NCBI GenBank assembly: GCA_918026815.1 | Contig: CAKJVC010000075.1 | Coordinates: 124,001 to 188,000 of the forward strand | Reading direction: 5' to 3' | Length of the DNA: 64,000 nucleotides | DNA from: Chalara sp. BL73 | Lineage: Eukaryota > Ascomycota > Leotiomycetes > Helotiales | Part shown: positions 11,659 through 22,231 of the stretch, piece after piece | Position numbering within the stretch: the first letter of the stretch is position 1 | Layout: each line of letters begins with the position of its first letter | The notes under the pieces: generated by a model | What the model was told of the DNA's origin: nothing | What the model saw: the letters and a program-made list of their open reading frames with translations, nothing else | Databases searched by the model: none | Program-made: the position numbers and the translations under genes

Positions 11659-12056
11659 GAAACTGTGTTGAAGAATTGACCCTAAAAATAAAGGCGTGGA
11701 GACGGGAGTCGGTGCGATACCTAGCGTATTCAGCTTTATAGTCGGATCCGATCACTGTTAGTTCGATTATTGTTTTGTATATATATCAAGATAAAGTTTT
11801 CTGAACCTGAAATATTGCTCTGGTATTCTAGTGCAACTAATACCAGGTATCTGAGAAATCACAAATAAGTCGCTGAGAAACAAGCCCAACTCACCCAAAG
11901 CATATGTGTAAAGAGTGCAAGAAGATGTTTGAAGTTGAAGCATTCTTCCTACATCACGTGCCATATACCCCACTCGGGCATTTCGGTAACGCACATATAG
12001 TCGTTAAACCACAACGACATTCCATCCCAGATTGTCTATCAACTCCCGCCAAGACC
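11659..12056. promoter_or_regulatory. Region between the transporter and the Zn2Cys6 regulator
   Basis: About 400 bp holding the 3' UTR of the transporter and the promoter of the regulator. An open frame at 11904-12257 crosses it and enters the first exon of the regulator but is not a separate gene. I see no defined operator. Confidence 0.4.
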
Positions 12057-14646
12057 ATGAATCGAGACACAAGACTTCCTACGCGCGTAAGCAAGGCTTG
12101 CAATAGATGTAAGAAACAGAAGCAAAGGGTGAGTGATATCTTTTACAGCACGAGAGCCGCATTTGACGCTGCCCAGTGTGATCTGGAACGCCCTTGCCGG
12201 CATTGTGTCCATGCTGGGACTGAATGTACAACAGATAATTTACCACCTCCGAAGTAATAATACGTCGGCTTCTGGTTTATTTCAAAAACTGATTCCTGCG
12301 TGCGATTAGAAGACCAAGGCTACGAAAGATTGTCCTTGATGAAGCTCCTACTCCAGAACAGTCCACCAATCCACCGCTCGGACACTCACAAACTTTAGAG
12401 CAATCTCATCTCCCAAGGTTTCGCATGCATGATTCTACTTCGAATTTATTTCGTCAAGCCAGTCCGGTCAATCAGCCTGGCCCTAGCTGGACTTCTCCGA
12501 ACACTTCGAGTGTGAGCGGCGATCACTCTATAACCCCGCAACTGAGAAGAGCAAACTCAAATTTTCTCGAGTTCGAGGCCGACTCCGCACTGGCCATCAC
12601 TAGGAAGGTGTTACCACCTGGCTGGCTCCTTGATTGGAACAGAGGCTGACAAGAAACAGATTTTTAGAACGCAGAGCTCACCAGGGTTTAAGGAACGCGT
12701 CACATCTGCGATTCCTGGTGGTGGCCACCAATCCACGAATGGAGTCAATAGTGCAAGCAGTGCACCTGCTCCGCTGATTCCAGTTTCACAGATCATCGGT
12801 ATGCAATTACCGAACTACGAAGTTTGTAACAAATTATTGGAAACGTATTTCTCTACGGTGCACTGGTTTTCTTTGGTGGTGTATGAGCCCAAGTTTAGGA
12901 GTCGGTATAATGCAATCATCGGTAGTGGTTTAGCTAGTCGGAATGATCACGGATATCTGCTATTGCTCCTCATGGTGTTGGTCATGGGCTGCTGGTATAC
13001 ACCTAAAAGTAGCACCAAAGATCTCGGTCTATCTAGTCAAGACATGGATGCTTTTCGTAAAGACTTACTGAAAACAGTGCAGCGAGACTTTATGGACCTA
13101 ATGGACGAGGACTGCTTAGAGTTTGTTCAACTCTGCGCACTCCTAGGCTCTTTCTATCTCTATCACGGAAAACCACGTTCATCGTTTTCAATATTAGGCG
13201 CAGCTACGAAGACTGCACAGGCGATGGACTTGCATCGAGATTCTGAAGCGAAGTGGGCCTTTGATGACCGGGAAGAGCGAAAACGAGTTTGGTGGACCAT
13301 ATATACATGGGACAGGTCAGTACTACTGCCTTCATTCTTTCACATACCTAACAGAGACATAGATTTGCTACCATAACGTATGGACGACCTCTTGGTATTA
13401 ACGAAAAAGACTGCAACGTACAGATGCCGGCAGAAATCATTGAAAATGTCCATTTTGATACCCGCTTCCAGCCAACGCAGACCTCATTATCATCCTACCA
13501 ATTTCAACTGAATCTGGTATATCGGATCGCCTCTCCACTTTTGGAGGATATATATGGTATGCGCAGCGCCTATGATATGGAGCTCTCCTCAAAGCTGCCA
13601 AGCATTGTGGCAACAGCACACCAAGCGCTACTCAGCTGGCAGAACGACTTGCCGCATCACTTGTCGATCGATCGCCTCAATGATCTCACAACAAACTCGC
13701 CGGTAGAGGAGAAGATGCACAAGCTCCAGGCTTTATCGCTACAATTGACTTACGACAACATTATGATAGTGCTACATCGTCCCATGCTAGCTGGTCAAGG
13801 ACATGCTGGACACTCTGAGACACTGGGGGCAATTTCTCCAGCGTCTCACTCTCCTGAAGATTTCCGAGAAGTTAGCTTTAACCGATGTTTGAGATCAGCA
13901 CTGCGGATATCCAACATTCAACAACGAAAGCCAAACCTATTTACACTGGCTCGGGCAACTCACCTAGTGTCATTCTTAGGCATGAATTTATTCACAGCCT
14001 CGGTTGTCCTGTTTATTTGCGCACTTTCGGACACTCTATCTGATACTGCCCAGGAAGCTAAGCGTGGTCTAAGGAGGACCCTTCAGATGCAAAAGTCGTT
14101 GTCAAACTACGCATCGTTGTCGATGCAGTGTGCCACTATCCTCGAAGACCTTGTACAGCTTATTCTAAAGAAAGAAATGGAGGAAATGCTACAAGAAAAC
14201 ACTGGTGGAGAGGAGGGCATGTCTCCAGAACATGAAGAGCTTCAGATTCGGAGATTGCAAGGCGAGGCTGAAGCATTACATGTAGAGCACCATACCTCAT
14301 ACCCAATTGGAGTTGCTGAAGATTCTATGCAACCTGCTGGCTCTCAATTCAAGCAGAGTCTTCGGACGCTTCAACAAGGTAAGTACCTCTGCTACTTAAT
14401 ATTTAAATTCGTTCTAGATATTGATTACTGGCAGTGTTCCATGATAACAGCATGCTACGGTGCCAAAGTGGTCGAGAGAGTGATCCAACAACTCGTCAAT
14501 GTTACCAAGAATATATGCCAGCTGATACGGGCAACAATCCTGTTGGATTTGGCTCGACCGATCTTGGATTCAATGGCCTTAGTTACACCAGAGTTGAGGA
14601 CCTTGGTCAGTTCTGGCTTTGGAATATGGACGATTTTAATTACTAG
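12057..14646 (+). CDS. Zn2Cys6 transcription factor with Fungal_trans domain
   Basis: A DNA-binding regulator acting in the nucleus. The binuclear zinc cluster spans the first intron: C15-x2-C18-x6-C25-x5-C31-x2-C34-x6-C41 (CNRCKKQKQR, then CDLERPCRHC). Inferred exons are 12057-12128, 12177-12253, 12310 to about 12607-12640, then to 13315, 13363-14378 and 14435-14646. The middle homology (Fungal_trans) region includes HGKPRSSFSILGAATKTAQA, KRVWWTIYTWDR and, after an intron, FATITYGRPLGINEKDC. The end QFWLWNMDDFNY is typical of the family. Between 12607 and 12645 the frame shifts by one: either a 37-nt intron (12608-12644) or a one-base indel, giving about 781-793 residues. It ends 42 bp from the convergent polyol dehydrogenase and follows the sugar transporter, so it may control both; this is inference. 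Confidence 0.88.
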
Positions 14647-14688
14647 ATTCAACTCGTTGTGTGATTTCCATGTATCCCGCCATTGTGA

Positions 14689-15956
14689 TCAAACTTGACC
14701 TGGTACAATTCTTCGAGGACCATAAATGATACTTTTGATCCCACCGTTCTTGCCTGTCTCAACAAACGCTTGCTCAGCAGAATCGAATTCATACGAATTG
14801 GTGATTAGTGGCCCCAGATTTATCCTCTTTGATGCAAGCAACCCGATCGCGAGCGCATAATCTCCCGGCCCATACCGGAAACTCGTCTTGTACAATCCCT
14901 CCTTTGAACATAGTTCTCCCACTGGGAAGGAAATATCTGTAGCTCCAAGGCCAGCTTGAATGAATGTACCACCCTTCTTCAGCGCAAATATACCTGCTGC
15001 GATACAACTCTGCACCCCTGTAGCATCAATAACTACATCTGCACCAGAGGGCAGCCCTGACTCTATCAAGATGTTCTGTGCATTCACTGCTGGCGAAGTG
15101 GGTCTCATATTGTATGTGTGCGTCGCCGCATATTTCAGTGCGAAGTCCAGTCTGGAATCAACGATATCCGTCACCACCACAGCCGAAGCTCCGAATGATT
15201 TCGCCACGGCACCACACAACAAACCGATGGGGCCTGCACCCATAATCAATACATTATTTCCAATGCTAATGTTCGCTAATTTTGTGCAATGTACAGCAAT
15301 GCTAAGGGGCTCTACTAATGCGCCCTCCTCAATAGAGATATGCTCCGGAAGTATGTAGCAAAAGTCTTCCGGCACTGTATAGTATGCTGTGAGCGTGCCA
15401 TCGACAGGAGGCGTAGCTGCAAAACGTATCTCGTCGCAGAGATTATACTTCCCGCTGCGGCAGAAGGTGCATGTTCGACAGGGCACGCCGGGCTCGATGG
15501 CCACTCTGTCTCCAATTTGTAGGCCTTTTATATCGGACCCAAGTCGCACAACTATTCCTGCAGATTCGTGCCCGAGGATAAGCGGCTCTTTGACAGTGAA
15601 AGACCCGATACAGCCGTGTTTCCAGTAATGGACCTGAACAGCGCTATCAGCCCATGCTCTATTTAAAGAGAGTTGAACGCAAGAAAGGGTTCATACATCG
15701 CTTCCGCATATACCTGTGGCTATCACTTGTATGAGTACGTGTTTGGTCGAGGGTAATTGAGGAGTTTTCCTGGTCTCGTAGAAGAATTCTCCTTGTTTTC
15801 TTAGCACGAAGACCTGATTTTGCTTGGTCGATGTTAGCTCCGAGCCTTCGAAGTGATATCTCGACGCACCTCAGAAACATATAGATCTGTACCATGACCG
15901 TTCGTTTTGACTATGGCAGGCGAGAGTTTTTCGGGGGGTATGATTGTGGTAGGCAT
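14689..15956 (-). CDS. Zinc-dependent polyol dehydrogenase (xylitol/L-arabinitol/sorbitol dehydrogenase-like)
   Basis: A medium-chain dehydrogenase expected to oxidise a polyol to a ketose with NAD in the cytosol. Minus-strand exons are 15870-15956, 15697-15813 and 14689-15633, with GT-AG introns of 56 bp (with a GCTAAC branch site) and 63 bp; frames join to 382 residues. Catalytic zinc ligands are C65 (GICGSD), H90 and E91 (GHESAG). The structural-zinc loop has four Cys (CRTCTFCRSGKYNLC), so unlike some yeast xylitol dehydrogenases it keeps the second zinc site. The Rossmann motif GAGPIGLLCG is followed by an acidic residue in VVVTDIVDSR, pointing to NAD rather than NADP. The ORF start within exon 3 (15549) is not the real start. 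Paired with the transporter and regulator, it suggests a catabolic cluster. Confidence 0.92.
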
Positions 15957-16941
15957 CTTACGTTCCCTATTGTGGTCGAATGTATCTTACCTGAAGATAG
16001 AAGTCGGTGAATCAGAAAATTCAAGGCAAGAGTGATTCAATTTAACTATTATCCGACAATGTCCTTAACTTTTATGAACCCAGTGTGTGTGATCCGGTAC
16101 CTGGTACAGTAGGGCTTGGAGATCGGAACCGGCACTAGAAAAAAAAAGGGGGGGGGGGGGGGTGTTCGGAACCGTAACTCGGAACCTGTGTTCGGGCCCC
16201 TTTTTCTTCATCCAGACGACATGCATTTTTTTCAGACCTCAACGATAAATCGGCGATTGATTCAAGTCTATATACAGCGCTTTTAAATGTCTTGGCATGT
16301 CCTCTGAGATCGCATGACTTCTCTACACATTTCAAGTCACCAACCTCTATCACATCAACTTCCAGTTTACGGACGATTCCACCCCCTAACTTTATACCCT
16401 CAGCTTTCAGGTTGCGCCCCTGACCGCCGCCGAATGCTGTCAGAACTCGCTTTCCATGTTACAGCCTTCGACTGATATAGCAAGTAGAATGGAATAATCA
16501 ATCAATCAAGACTTGGTAGTAGCATAAATTTTTTATCATATTTTAAGGCGTCCTACATGGCTGTTTATTTCAGCTTTGCGCAGCTGATGGTGATGCTGCC
16601 TAGCGCCTTGATAGTTGATAAGTCATCCCTGAATGACTCGTCGAACAACATTGTGGCATCAACTGTTGAAACTTTGTGTCAACGGTTAAGTCGAAAATTG
16701 ATCATCATACCAACTACCTTCGTGCAAGCCCAAACAATTATCCAAGGAGAAACATTCATCAAAGCGTAGATAATCCCTGGGTCGCCAATAAGTGTAGAGT
16801 ATTTGCCCTTGGCAGGCCACAAGCACAAACGCCACACTTACAATTGTTTTGCACCTATAAAAAAGTAACCTTTGTCCATGCTATATAACTCATATACAAC
16901 CAGGTAATCCTTCATATTTTGCTGCTTGATATCTAATCGCA
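15957..16941. other. Upstream region of the polyol dehydrogenase; no gene seen
   Basis: It includes the minus-strand promoter of the dehydrogenase and a homopolymer junction at 16139-16162. Short open frames after 16500 have no family resemblance. Confidence 0.4.
16139..16162. repeat. A9-G15 homopolymer junction
   Basis: Nine A are followed directly by fifteen G. It lies between GGAACC-type words, with copies of TCGGAACC nearby (about 16123 and 16180). It could be a natural slippage site or an assembly artefact. Confidence 0.8.
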
Positions 16942-17921
16942 ATGCGGGTAAGTCTACTGGTTTCCTTGGTCTGGTCAAAACTGAGTGTCTTATCTCTTCC
17001 AGAGCCCAACTGATACCTCACTTGAACCCACGGCCACCATCACACATAAGCGCGATCCTATTCCAATTGGTTTTGACCTCTACAGTCCTGCTGTGACGTC
17101 CGATAAGCCAGGCGCCGTCATCGCGTACTATCATGCAGGAGCTACCTACTTGGGCTCTAAGAAGTTCGGATTTCCAGCTTCGTTGCGGGAGGGTTGCGAT
17201 GAGCAAGGATGGACGATTGTTTCCGTGGATTATTGATTACTACTGGGAAGTTTGATTGCTGATATATTGGAGGTTTTGAATGATATTTGGACATAGTAAC
17301 CACGTCAATACTTGGAGGCGTCCTGAGGCTGACTCTGTACACTAAGTGTCCATAACAATCTCAATAGTGAGCTCAAGCGGCGGGCTCTCATCTTAGTCAA
17401 TCTCGAAATGGTATTCGCTAGCAGGGAAAGCGCTGAAGGACACTTAACGTTCTAGTCTGGCCACATGCTCACTCGTCGACCCGCTGGTCTCGTTGCAATG
17501 TATGGTGATGTTTTTGTTGGAGAGTGGTACGGTAAGCCGAATACAACAGACGCTGTCGTTGGTGGTGGACGACTCGGTGGCGTCGAATAGCGTTCGGTTG
17601 AAATAGAGAAGTTCTTTGATGGTAACAGGAACGCCGTCGCAAGCCGGCCTTTCAAGAACAGAATGGAAGTTCATTCAATGTTCTACCACTACCTTATCCG
17701 CAAAGGAGAATATATTTCCCCCCTTGACTTTATTCTCGTGTTACTACTTGGCCTAGTTCTTAAGCGCACTTTCGGTATGGACTCTCTAGAACTTCTCAAA
17801 GAACCTGACCTCTAAGGGCCTTGACAATGAACTTTACTTGCTTGAAGGTAGAGATCATTTCTGGGATCTTGGTGAGGAACAGGATGTCCCCGAGGTCAAA
17901 GCTAAGATTTGGAATTTTTAG
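16942..17921 (+). pseudogene. Decayed alpha/beta hydrolase (fold-3 type) gene
   Basis: A first exon of two codons (ATG CGG) is followed by a good intron (GTAAGT at 16948 to AG at 17002) and the frame SPTDTSLEPTATITH, DPIPIGFDLYSPA, AVIAYYHAGATYLGSKK and GWTIVSVDY. The last part matches the oxyanion-hole region and the strand before it in lipase/esterase-like hydrolases. A deletion or rearrangement then removes the usual RLLPE, and the frame changes with IADILEVLNDIWT still legible near 17250. A stretch from about 17482 reads AGLVAMYGDVFVGEWYGKP, TTDAVVGGGRLGGVE, stop, then KFFDGNRNAVASRPFKNR and VHSMFYHYLIRKGEY, and ends at 17921. The stops and frame changes make it non-functional, and they are not of the transition type seen in the AT-rich half. 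Confidence 0.65.
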
Positions 17922-19075
17922 ACCAGATTGAATTCCATTAGTGAGGCATATGCACGATTTTGTCCTGAGCCATGTTTAAGCAAGCATCTTAGGGCAATAT
18001 TTGTTATTATTTACGCTGGGAACATAGCTCGCGTATTATATTGTTTGTTAGAAGGACTAGGTCCAGTGATCCAAACCTAGTTCTATAGAGAATTTTTAGA
18101 CATGCGACTTAAAAGTACTATTTAAGTTTGTAGAAAAATGTCTGAAAACGGCTATTACACTAGAAACTAGACGGTTTCAAATATCCGCGGCATAATAAAA
18201 AAAGTCACAAATAAGTAGCTAAATCATTTGTGTACTTCCGTAATAAGAGGCGGTCATATTTGTATTCGTCGTAACACAGCTACACGAGCCGGATTCCCGC
18301 CCTGGCTATTCCACTACTGGTCGCCCTTGATAGCAAATGGCAGGACATGGGATGGATATGCCGCCAGTATTGTTGGCGAGGACGACGTTCCAGTGCAGGG
18401 TTGGCCACATAAAATGGCTCAACGCGAAAATTAGCTGGAGTCTAGTTTCCATCATTGTTAAGATCCCTAGAATATATTCGATTGTCACAAACCTGATGAA
18501 CCCGGAGGCTCGTCTTAATCTCCCGAACTGCCCCTATTTAGATGACCTCTTATCCATATAAGTATACGATGTCAATCATTTACGGATATTCCTGAAATAT
18601 CTCGCTTCAATCCTCCTGAGGGCCATTTCCGGAAACAACATTGATCATCTCACGTGATCTCCCCCCTTCAATATATCTTCAAATGGTCGCACATATAGAA
18701 CACAATAATTCTATCGTATTATTTGGAACACATCGGATCGGATTGAACTCGCTTGCACTCGTGACATAGAACTCCCCTAGAAGGCGGAGGCGGCGACTTT
18801 AACCTATCCAGCCTGATCGCCACAAATTAACTGACGGTAACATGGAAGGAAATGTTCAACGACAACATCGGCAACTCTGTGGCTCCTAACATCGACAACG
18901 CCCAACAGAAAACTGCCGAGCTCTAGTTTTACTCGTGATTATCCGTAAATTGAACAAATATGTACCCCAGATCTGCGTCAGCTACTTAAATAGATCAACA
19001 TAAATATAAACACTTGCCGAATCCTCAAAATACGATTCTTGAACCCAAACAATAACCACTAAATCCTCAATCAAA
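17922..19075. other. Gene-free stretch upstream of the secreted protein gene
   Basis: Moderately AT-rich, with short open frames at 18228-18561 that I cannot assign. The last 100 bp hold the likely promoter and 5' UTR of the next gene, with a TATA-like AAATATAAAC near 19002 and a CAA-rich leader before the ATG at 19076. Confidence 0.4.
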
Positions 19076-19831
19076 ATGTTATCCTCCCTTCTCCTACTCG
19101 CCTTTGCAGCTTCCGGGCTTACCCAGGCCCCAGAAGGTTACCGGACAGTATATATCACCTCCGCAGTCGACACAACTTTCCGCATCGTTCCTACCTCGCC
19201 AAAAAACGGCAGCACTGTAGTCGTGTATGTCCTTTACTCGCTTCTTGAGGCTGGCTGGTCTGACAATTGTGGTTTATAGACAAAAAGCGAAGAATGCCAT
19301 CGAACAACAATGGTATATCAAGGCCAACTCAACCAAGATTCAATTGGCAAATACGACGTTGTGCTTGGATGCTGGTCCTAAATGTGCGTTCTTACTCCGA
19401 TCTTTCGTTTGCAACTAGAAAGGGAATTTAGAGGAGGGTGAGCGCACAAAAGAGCGGACGCTAATGTTGTTATGAACAGCGAACTGGAAAGATATGGCCC
19501 CAATATACGTGAAAGAATGCCTCGCGACTGAAGTAGCCCAGAACTGGACGGCATTGGCTGATGGAAGGATCGCGTTGGCTGCATCCTCAAACCCACGTAA
19601 GTCGCCTTTTCTCCATGGTTAGTTATTTGGGTAAAGATGGGGAAGGTCAAGCTAAGTCAAGAAACGAATGCGTGCTGATATTTTGGTCATATAGAGGAAT
19701 GTGTTGATCTTCAGTACATGAGGGCTACGCCTAATAACCCTGTTGGATTGTATACCTGTCAGGGACTCAACAACATAGGAGCAGCGGACAAAGGGATCAA
19801 TTGGCCACTTGCCAATGTTACCACGCCATGA
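19076..19831 (+). CDS. Small secreted protein, possibly ricin-B-lectin-like
   Basis: Exons 19076-19224, 19280-19383, 19480-19596 and 19695-19831 join in frame through three GT-AG introns (55, 96 and 98 bp) to 168 residues. An N-terminal signal peptide is clear (MLSSLLLLAFAASGLTQA), with cleavage likely before PEGYR. The mature part has QQWYIKANSTKIQLANTTLC, LDAGPKSNWKDMAPIYVKEC, QNWTALADGRIALAASSNPQ and ECVDLQYM. Regularly spaced W, Q and C with LD/VD pairs recall one beta-trefoil (ricin B) lectin unit, but this is weak. N-linked sites (NST, NTT, NWT) are present. There are no acidic active-site motifs to suggest an enzyme. Exclusively short exons and secretion fit a host- or substrate-interacting protein; role unknown. 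Confidence 0.75.
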
Positions 19832-20105
19832 CAGAGCTTTCCAAAGTCTTTGGCTAGAAGGATATGCAGCTGGTGGTTCAATAAATTGTCGAGGTAGTAG
19901 ATATGCAAAATGAATTGTATATATGAAAGATAATTCTTCCCTTGCAATGTTGAGTTCGGCGGTCTGAGAATCAAAAGCCAGAATATATTGTGTCACTCAG
20001 GCTTTAATAAAAAAGTAATTCTGTTTCTGTCTAGCCCTTTTCTGCATGTATATCAGTTTGGCGCTGGGTGTTCAAGGAGAACATGCTCCAGCTGACACCT
20101 TGTCA
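19832..20105. other. 3' flank of the secreted protein gene
   Basis: AT-rich sequence with no gene seen; it probably holds the 3' UTR. Confidence 0.35.
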
Positions 20106-20960
20106 GGTGCCGTGATGTCACATGTTAAGGGGCAATGAGGGGGCTCGTAAAGGCTCTGAGACTTGGCATGTATGGGCACGTAGGGAGTTGTCTGGGGTTC
20201 GGAGCGTATAAGTAGAGGACTCGGGACGTATTAGGAAGGGTAGAGATTAGTCTTTGTATCAATATGAGTTGATTTGTGCCACACGACTCCAGCACTTTAC
20301 AATTATTAAGTTTCGTTTCCGGAAAACATATTAAACTTGTTTTAATATAACAACTTAAAACGAACAAAAATTTCGATTCGTAAATTTAAAAACCACAAAA
20401 TTTAAAAGTATAAACATTTATTAATTGTTATAACGAAAAAAACAAGCTACAAACAAAAAAAGAAAAAAGAAAGCAGCGCTTTATATACAGGGGACTAGCT
20501 AGGGGCCAGTGTAAGCGAGCCCTGTGATGTCAGGGGCCGAGCCTCAAGGGGCTTTAGGCGACGTAGGACTATGACACACTGCACTGTTAAGAAACATACT
20601 CGTACTTTATACAACGGTTTTAAGCGGAAAGAAGCGAATGTATTAGTACAGCTTCGAACAGAAAAAATATAACCAAGCGAATATTTTACTGTATTAAACA
20701 GCGGAATTTGACTAATGTGCTTACAGACAAGCAACAAAAAATGTCAAGCTCTTTTTTTTTCAGATGCATGAAATAAAACGCATACCGAACGCAAATGCTA
20801 GCACACACATATACTGGAAAAAGTAACTTTTCTTTCTATTTAGAGAAAAAGGCTTTATTTGACACAGAGAAATAAACACTAAATATAAACGCTGTTCGAA
20901 CAACAATCAAGTTCGCTATTGCTACCAGACGCTTGAATATGAAAATAAAACAAGCAGTCA
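20106..20960. repeat. Small AT-rich repeat relic inside the gene-rich half
   Basis: Two strongly AT-rich pieces (about 20310-20480 and 20600-20960) flank a GC-richer core (about 20490-20580, with GGGGCC, CCTCAAGGGG and CTATGACACA). In the AT-rich pieces TC occurs mostly as TCG, the same bias as in the 28-64 kb half. The core and flanks look like the less-mutated edges of a transposon relic. No coding domain survives, and no terminal repeat pair could be fixed. Confidence 0.4.
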
Positions 20961-21448
20961 ACACTTCACAAACAATAAATCCTATTTTATTCTTTCACTT
21001 CAACTAGCCTTCACACCCTCGTGTTTTTAGCGGGTCTTGCTTCAGTCGCCGACAATATGACATTGAACACTTGGAGGAAATAATCTTCAAGCTCACTTGC
21101 TACTAACCCCACGCGAGACCCCCGTTTGATTAAGGCAGTTATTGGAAGAGACATTTCTGTTTACAACTGGGCGAATAAGGTTCATCATCATCGATTGTTT
21201 TGCGGTGATTTCCGCGATACTAAAAACACAGCCACCACTGGCGTTTTGTAGGCGTTAGCTGTCCCAGCCTCGACATTTTGTCCTAGGTCAAGAAAACCCC
21301 TCCATCTCCCCTTCTTACTTATGGCAGGTCTTACTGTTTGGCACTAGACACTGAACGAAAAGGCTTTCTTTATCCACAGTTAAATATGTAAGTCATTTAC
21401 ATAATCGATATCTAGCCCTATTGATGACATGCTAGGCATCGAATTCCA
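20961..21448. other. Upstream region of the Cys-rich membrane protein
   Basis: No separate gene is seen. A possible short spliced leader for the next gene lies here: a GTAAGT donor at about 21390 and AG acceptors near 21435, but no convincing ATG exon could be fixed. Confidence 0.35.
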
Positions 21449-22231
21449 TTGGACATAGTGTCCCATATTATCCTTCTCACGCTTAGCTGCACGCTTTTTT
21501 GTCCCGTATCACAATCCATAGGCCCAATCGATGGATTAGGGGATGTGGTTACAATCAACGAAGTGGCCGGTTTTACCGATCAACGAGTATGCGTTCAGTA
21601 CTGTCTTTGGAATCCCGGAGGAGACGATGTACGAGCACATATGGGCTGTCCCGCCCCGAATGGCTGGGGCCGTAATGTCTGCTTCTGTCGCAATGGCCTT
21701 GCCACATATGCACACTCTTGGATTACCGACTGTGTCAACTACAGATGTCAATCTAATACTGCAGAGGTTCAAATAGCGGTATCGATGTTTGACAATTATT
21801 GTGCGCCGGGAAGGACAAATGCACCACAAACAAATATTGTAACAACGCCACAGGCAGATTCAAAAGGGAGCAGCAATTTTGGTAGCATCGAGACTGCCAC
21901 CGCTGTATCTACTGTTCCTATCCCGACGCTGGCGGCCCCGCCCCTGTCGCCTACGCATGGATATTCAGGGTCGTCCTCGCCCACGTCTCTGATCACTTCA
22001 CCACCCCCAGTAGGATCGCCTCCAGGAGGGCTGTTGCCACCCGCTACAGGCGATCCGTCTAGTAATAGCAATGGTACCAAAGTGCAGACGGTTGCAATTG
22101 TGATCCCTATCATAGCGGTCCTCGTTGCGGCTGTCGCAATTGCTTATTTCTATTTTCGATGGAAGAAGGCGCGGCTTGCGATGGTGTTGGAGGTTAGGAG
22201 TGAAGTACCTCCACCAGATTATGAGAAATAG
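21449..22231 (+). CDS. Secreted-end Cys-rich (CFEM-like) single-pass membrane protein
   Basis: The frame begins with a hydrophobic leader (LDIVSHIILLTLSCTLF) read from TTG at 21449; no in-frame ATG occurs between it and a stop at 21425-21427. After the leader comes an eight-Cys ectodomain (CVQYC, GC, CFC, DC, YRC, NYC) whose C-x3-C and C-x-C spacing recalls the CFEM fold found only in fungi. A Ser/Thr/Pro-rich linker (about residues 125-205) leads to a transmembrane helix (VAIVIPIIAVLVAAVAIAYF), a basic stop-transfer segment (RWKKAR) and a short tail ending PPPDYEK. This layout is common for fungal cell-wall sensors and surface proteins. The missing ATG means a spliced start, a non-AUG start or a start-loss mutation. 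Confidence 0.65.
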   Translation: MDIVSHIILLTLSCTLFCPVSQSIGPIDGLGDVVTINEVAGFTDQRVCVQYCLWNPGGDDVRAHMGCPAPNGWGRNVCFCRNGLATYAHSWITDCVNYRCQSNTAEVQIAVSMFDNYCAPGRTNAPQTNIVTTPQADSKGSSNFGSIETATAVSTVPIPTLAAPPLSPTHGYSGSSSPTSLITSPPPVGSPPGGLLPPATGDPSSNSNGTKVQTVAIVIPIIAVLVAAVAIAYFYFRWKKARLAMVLEVRSEVPPPDYEK

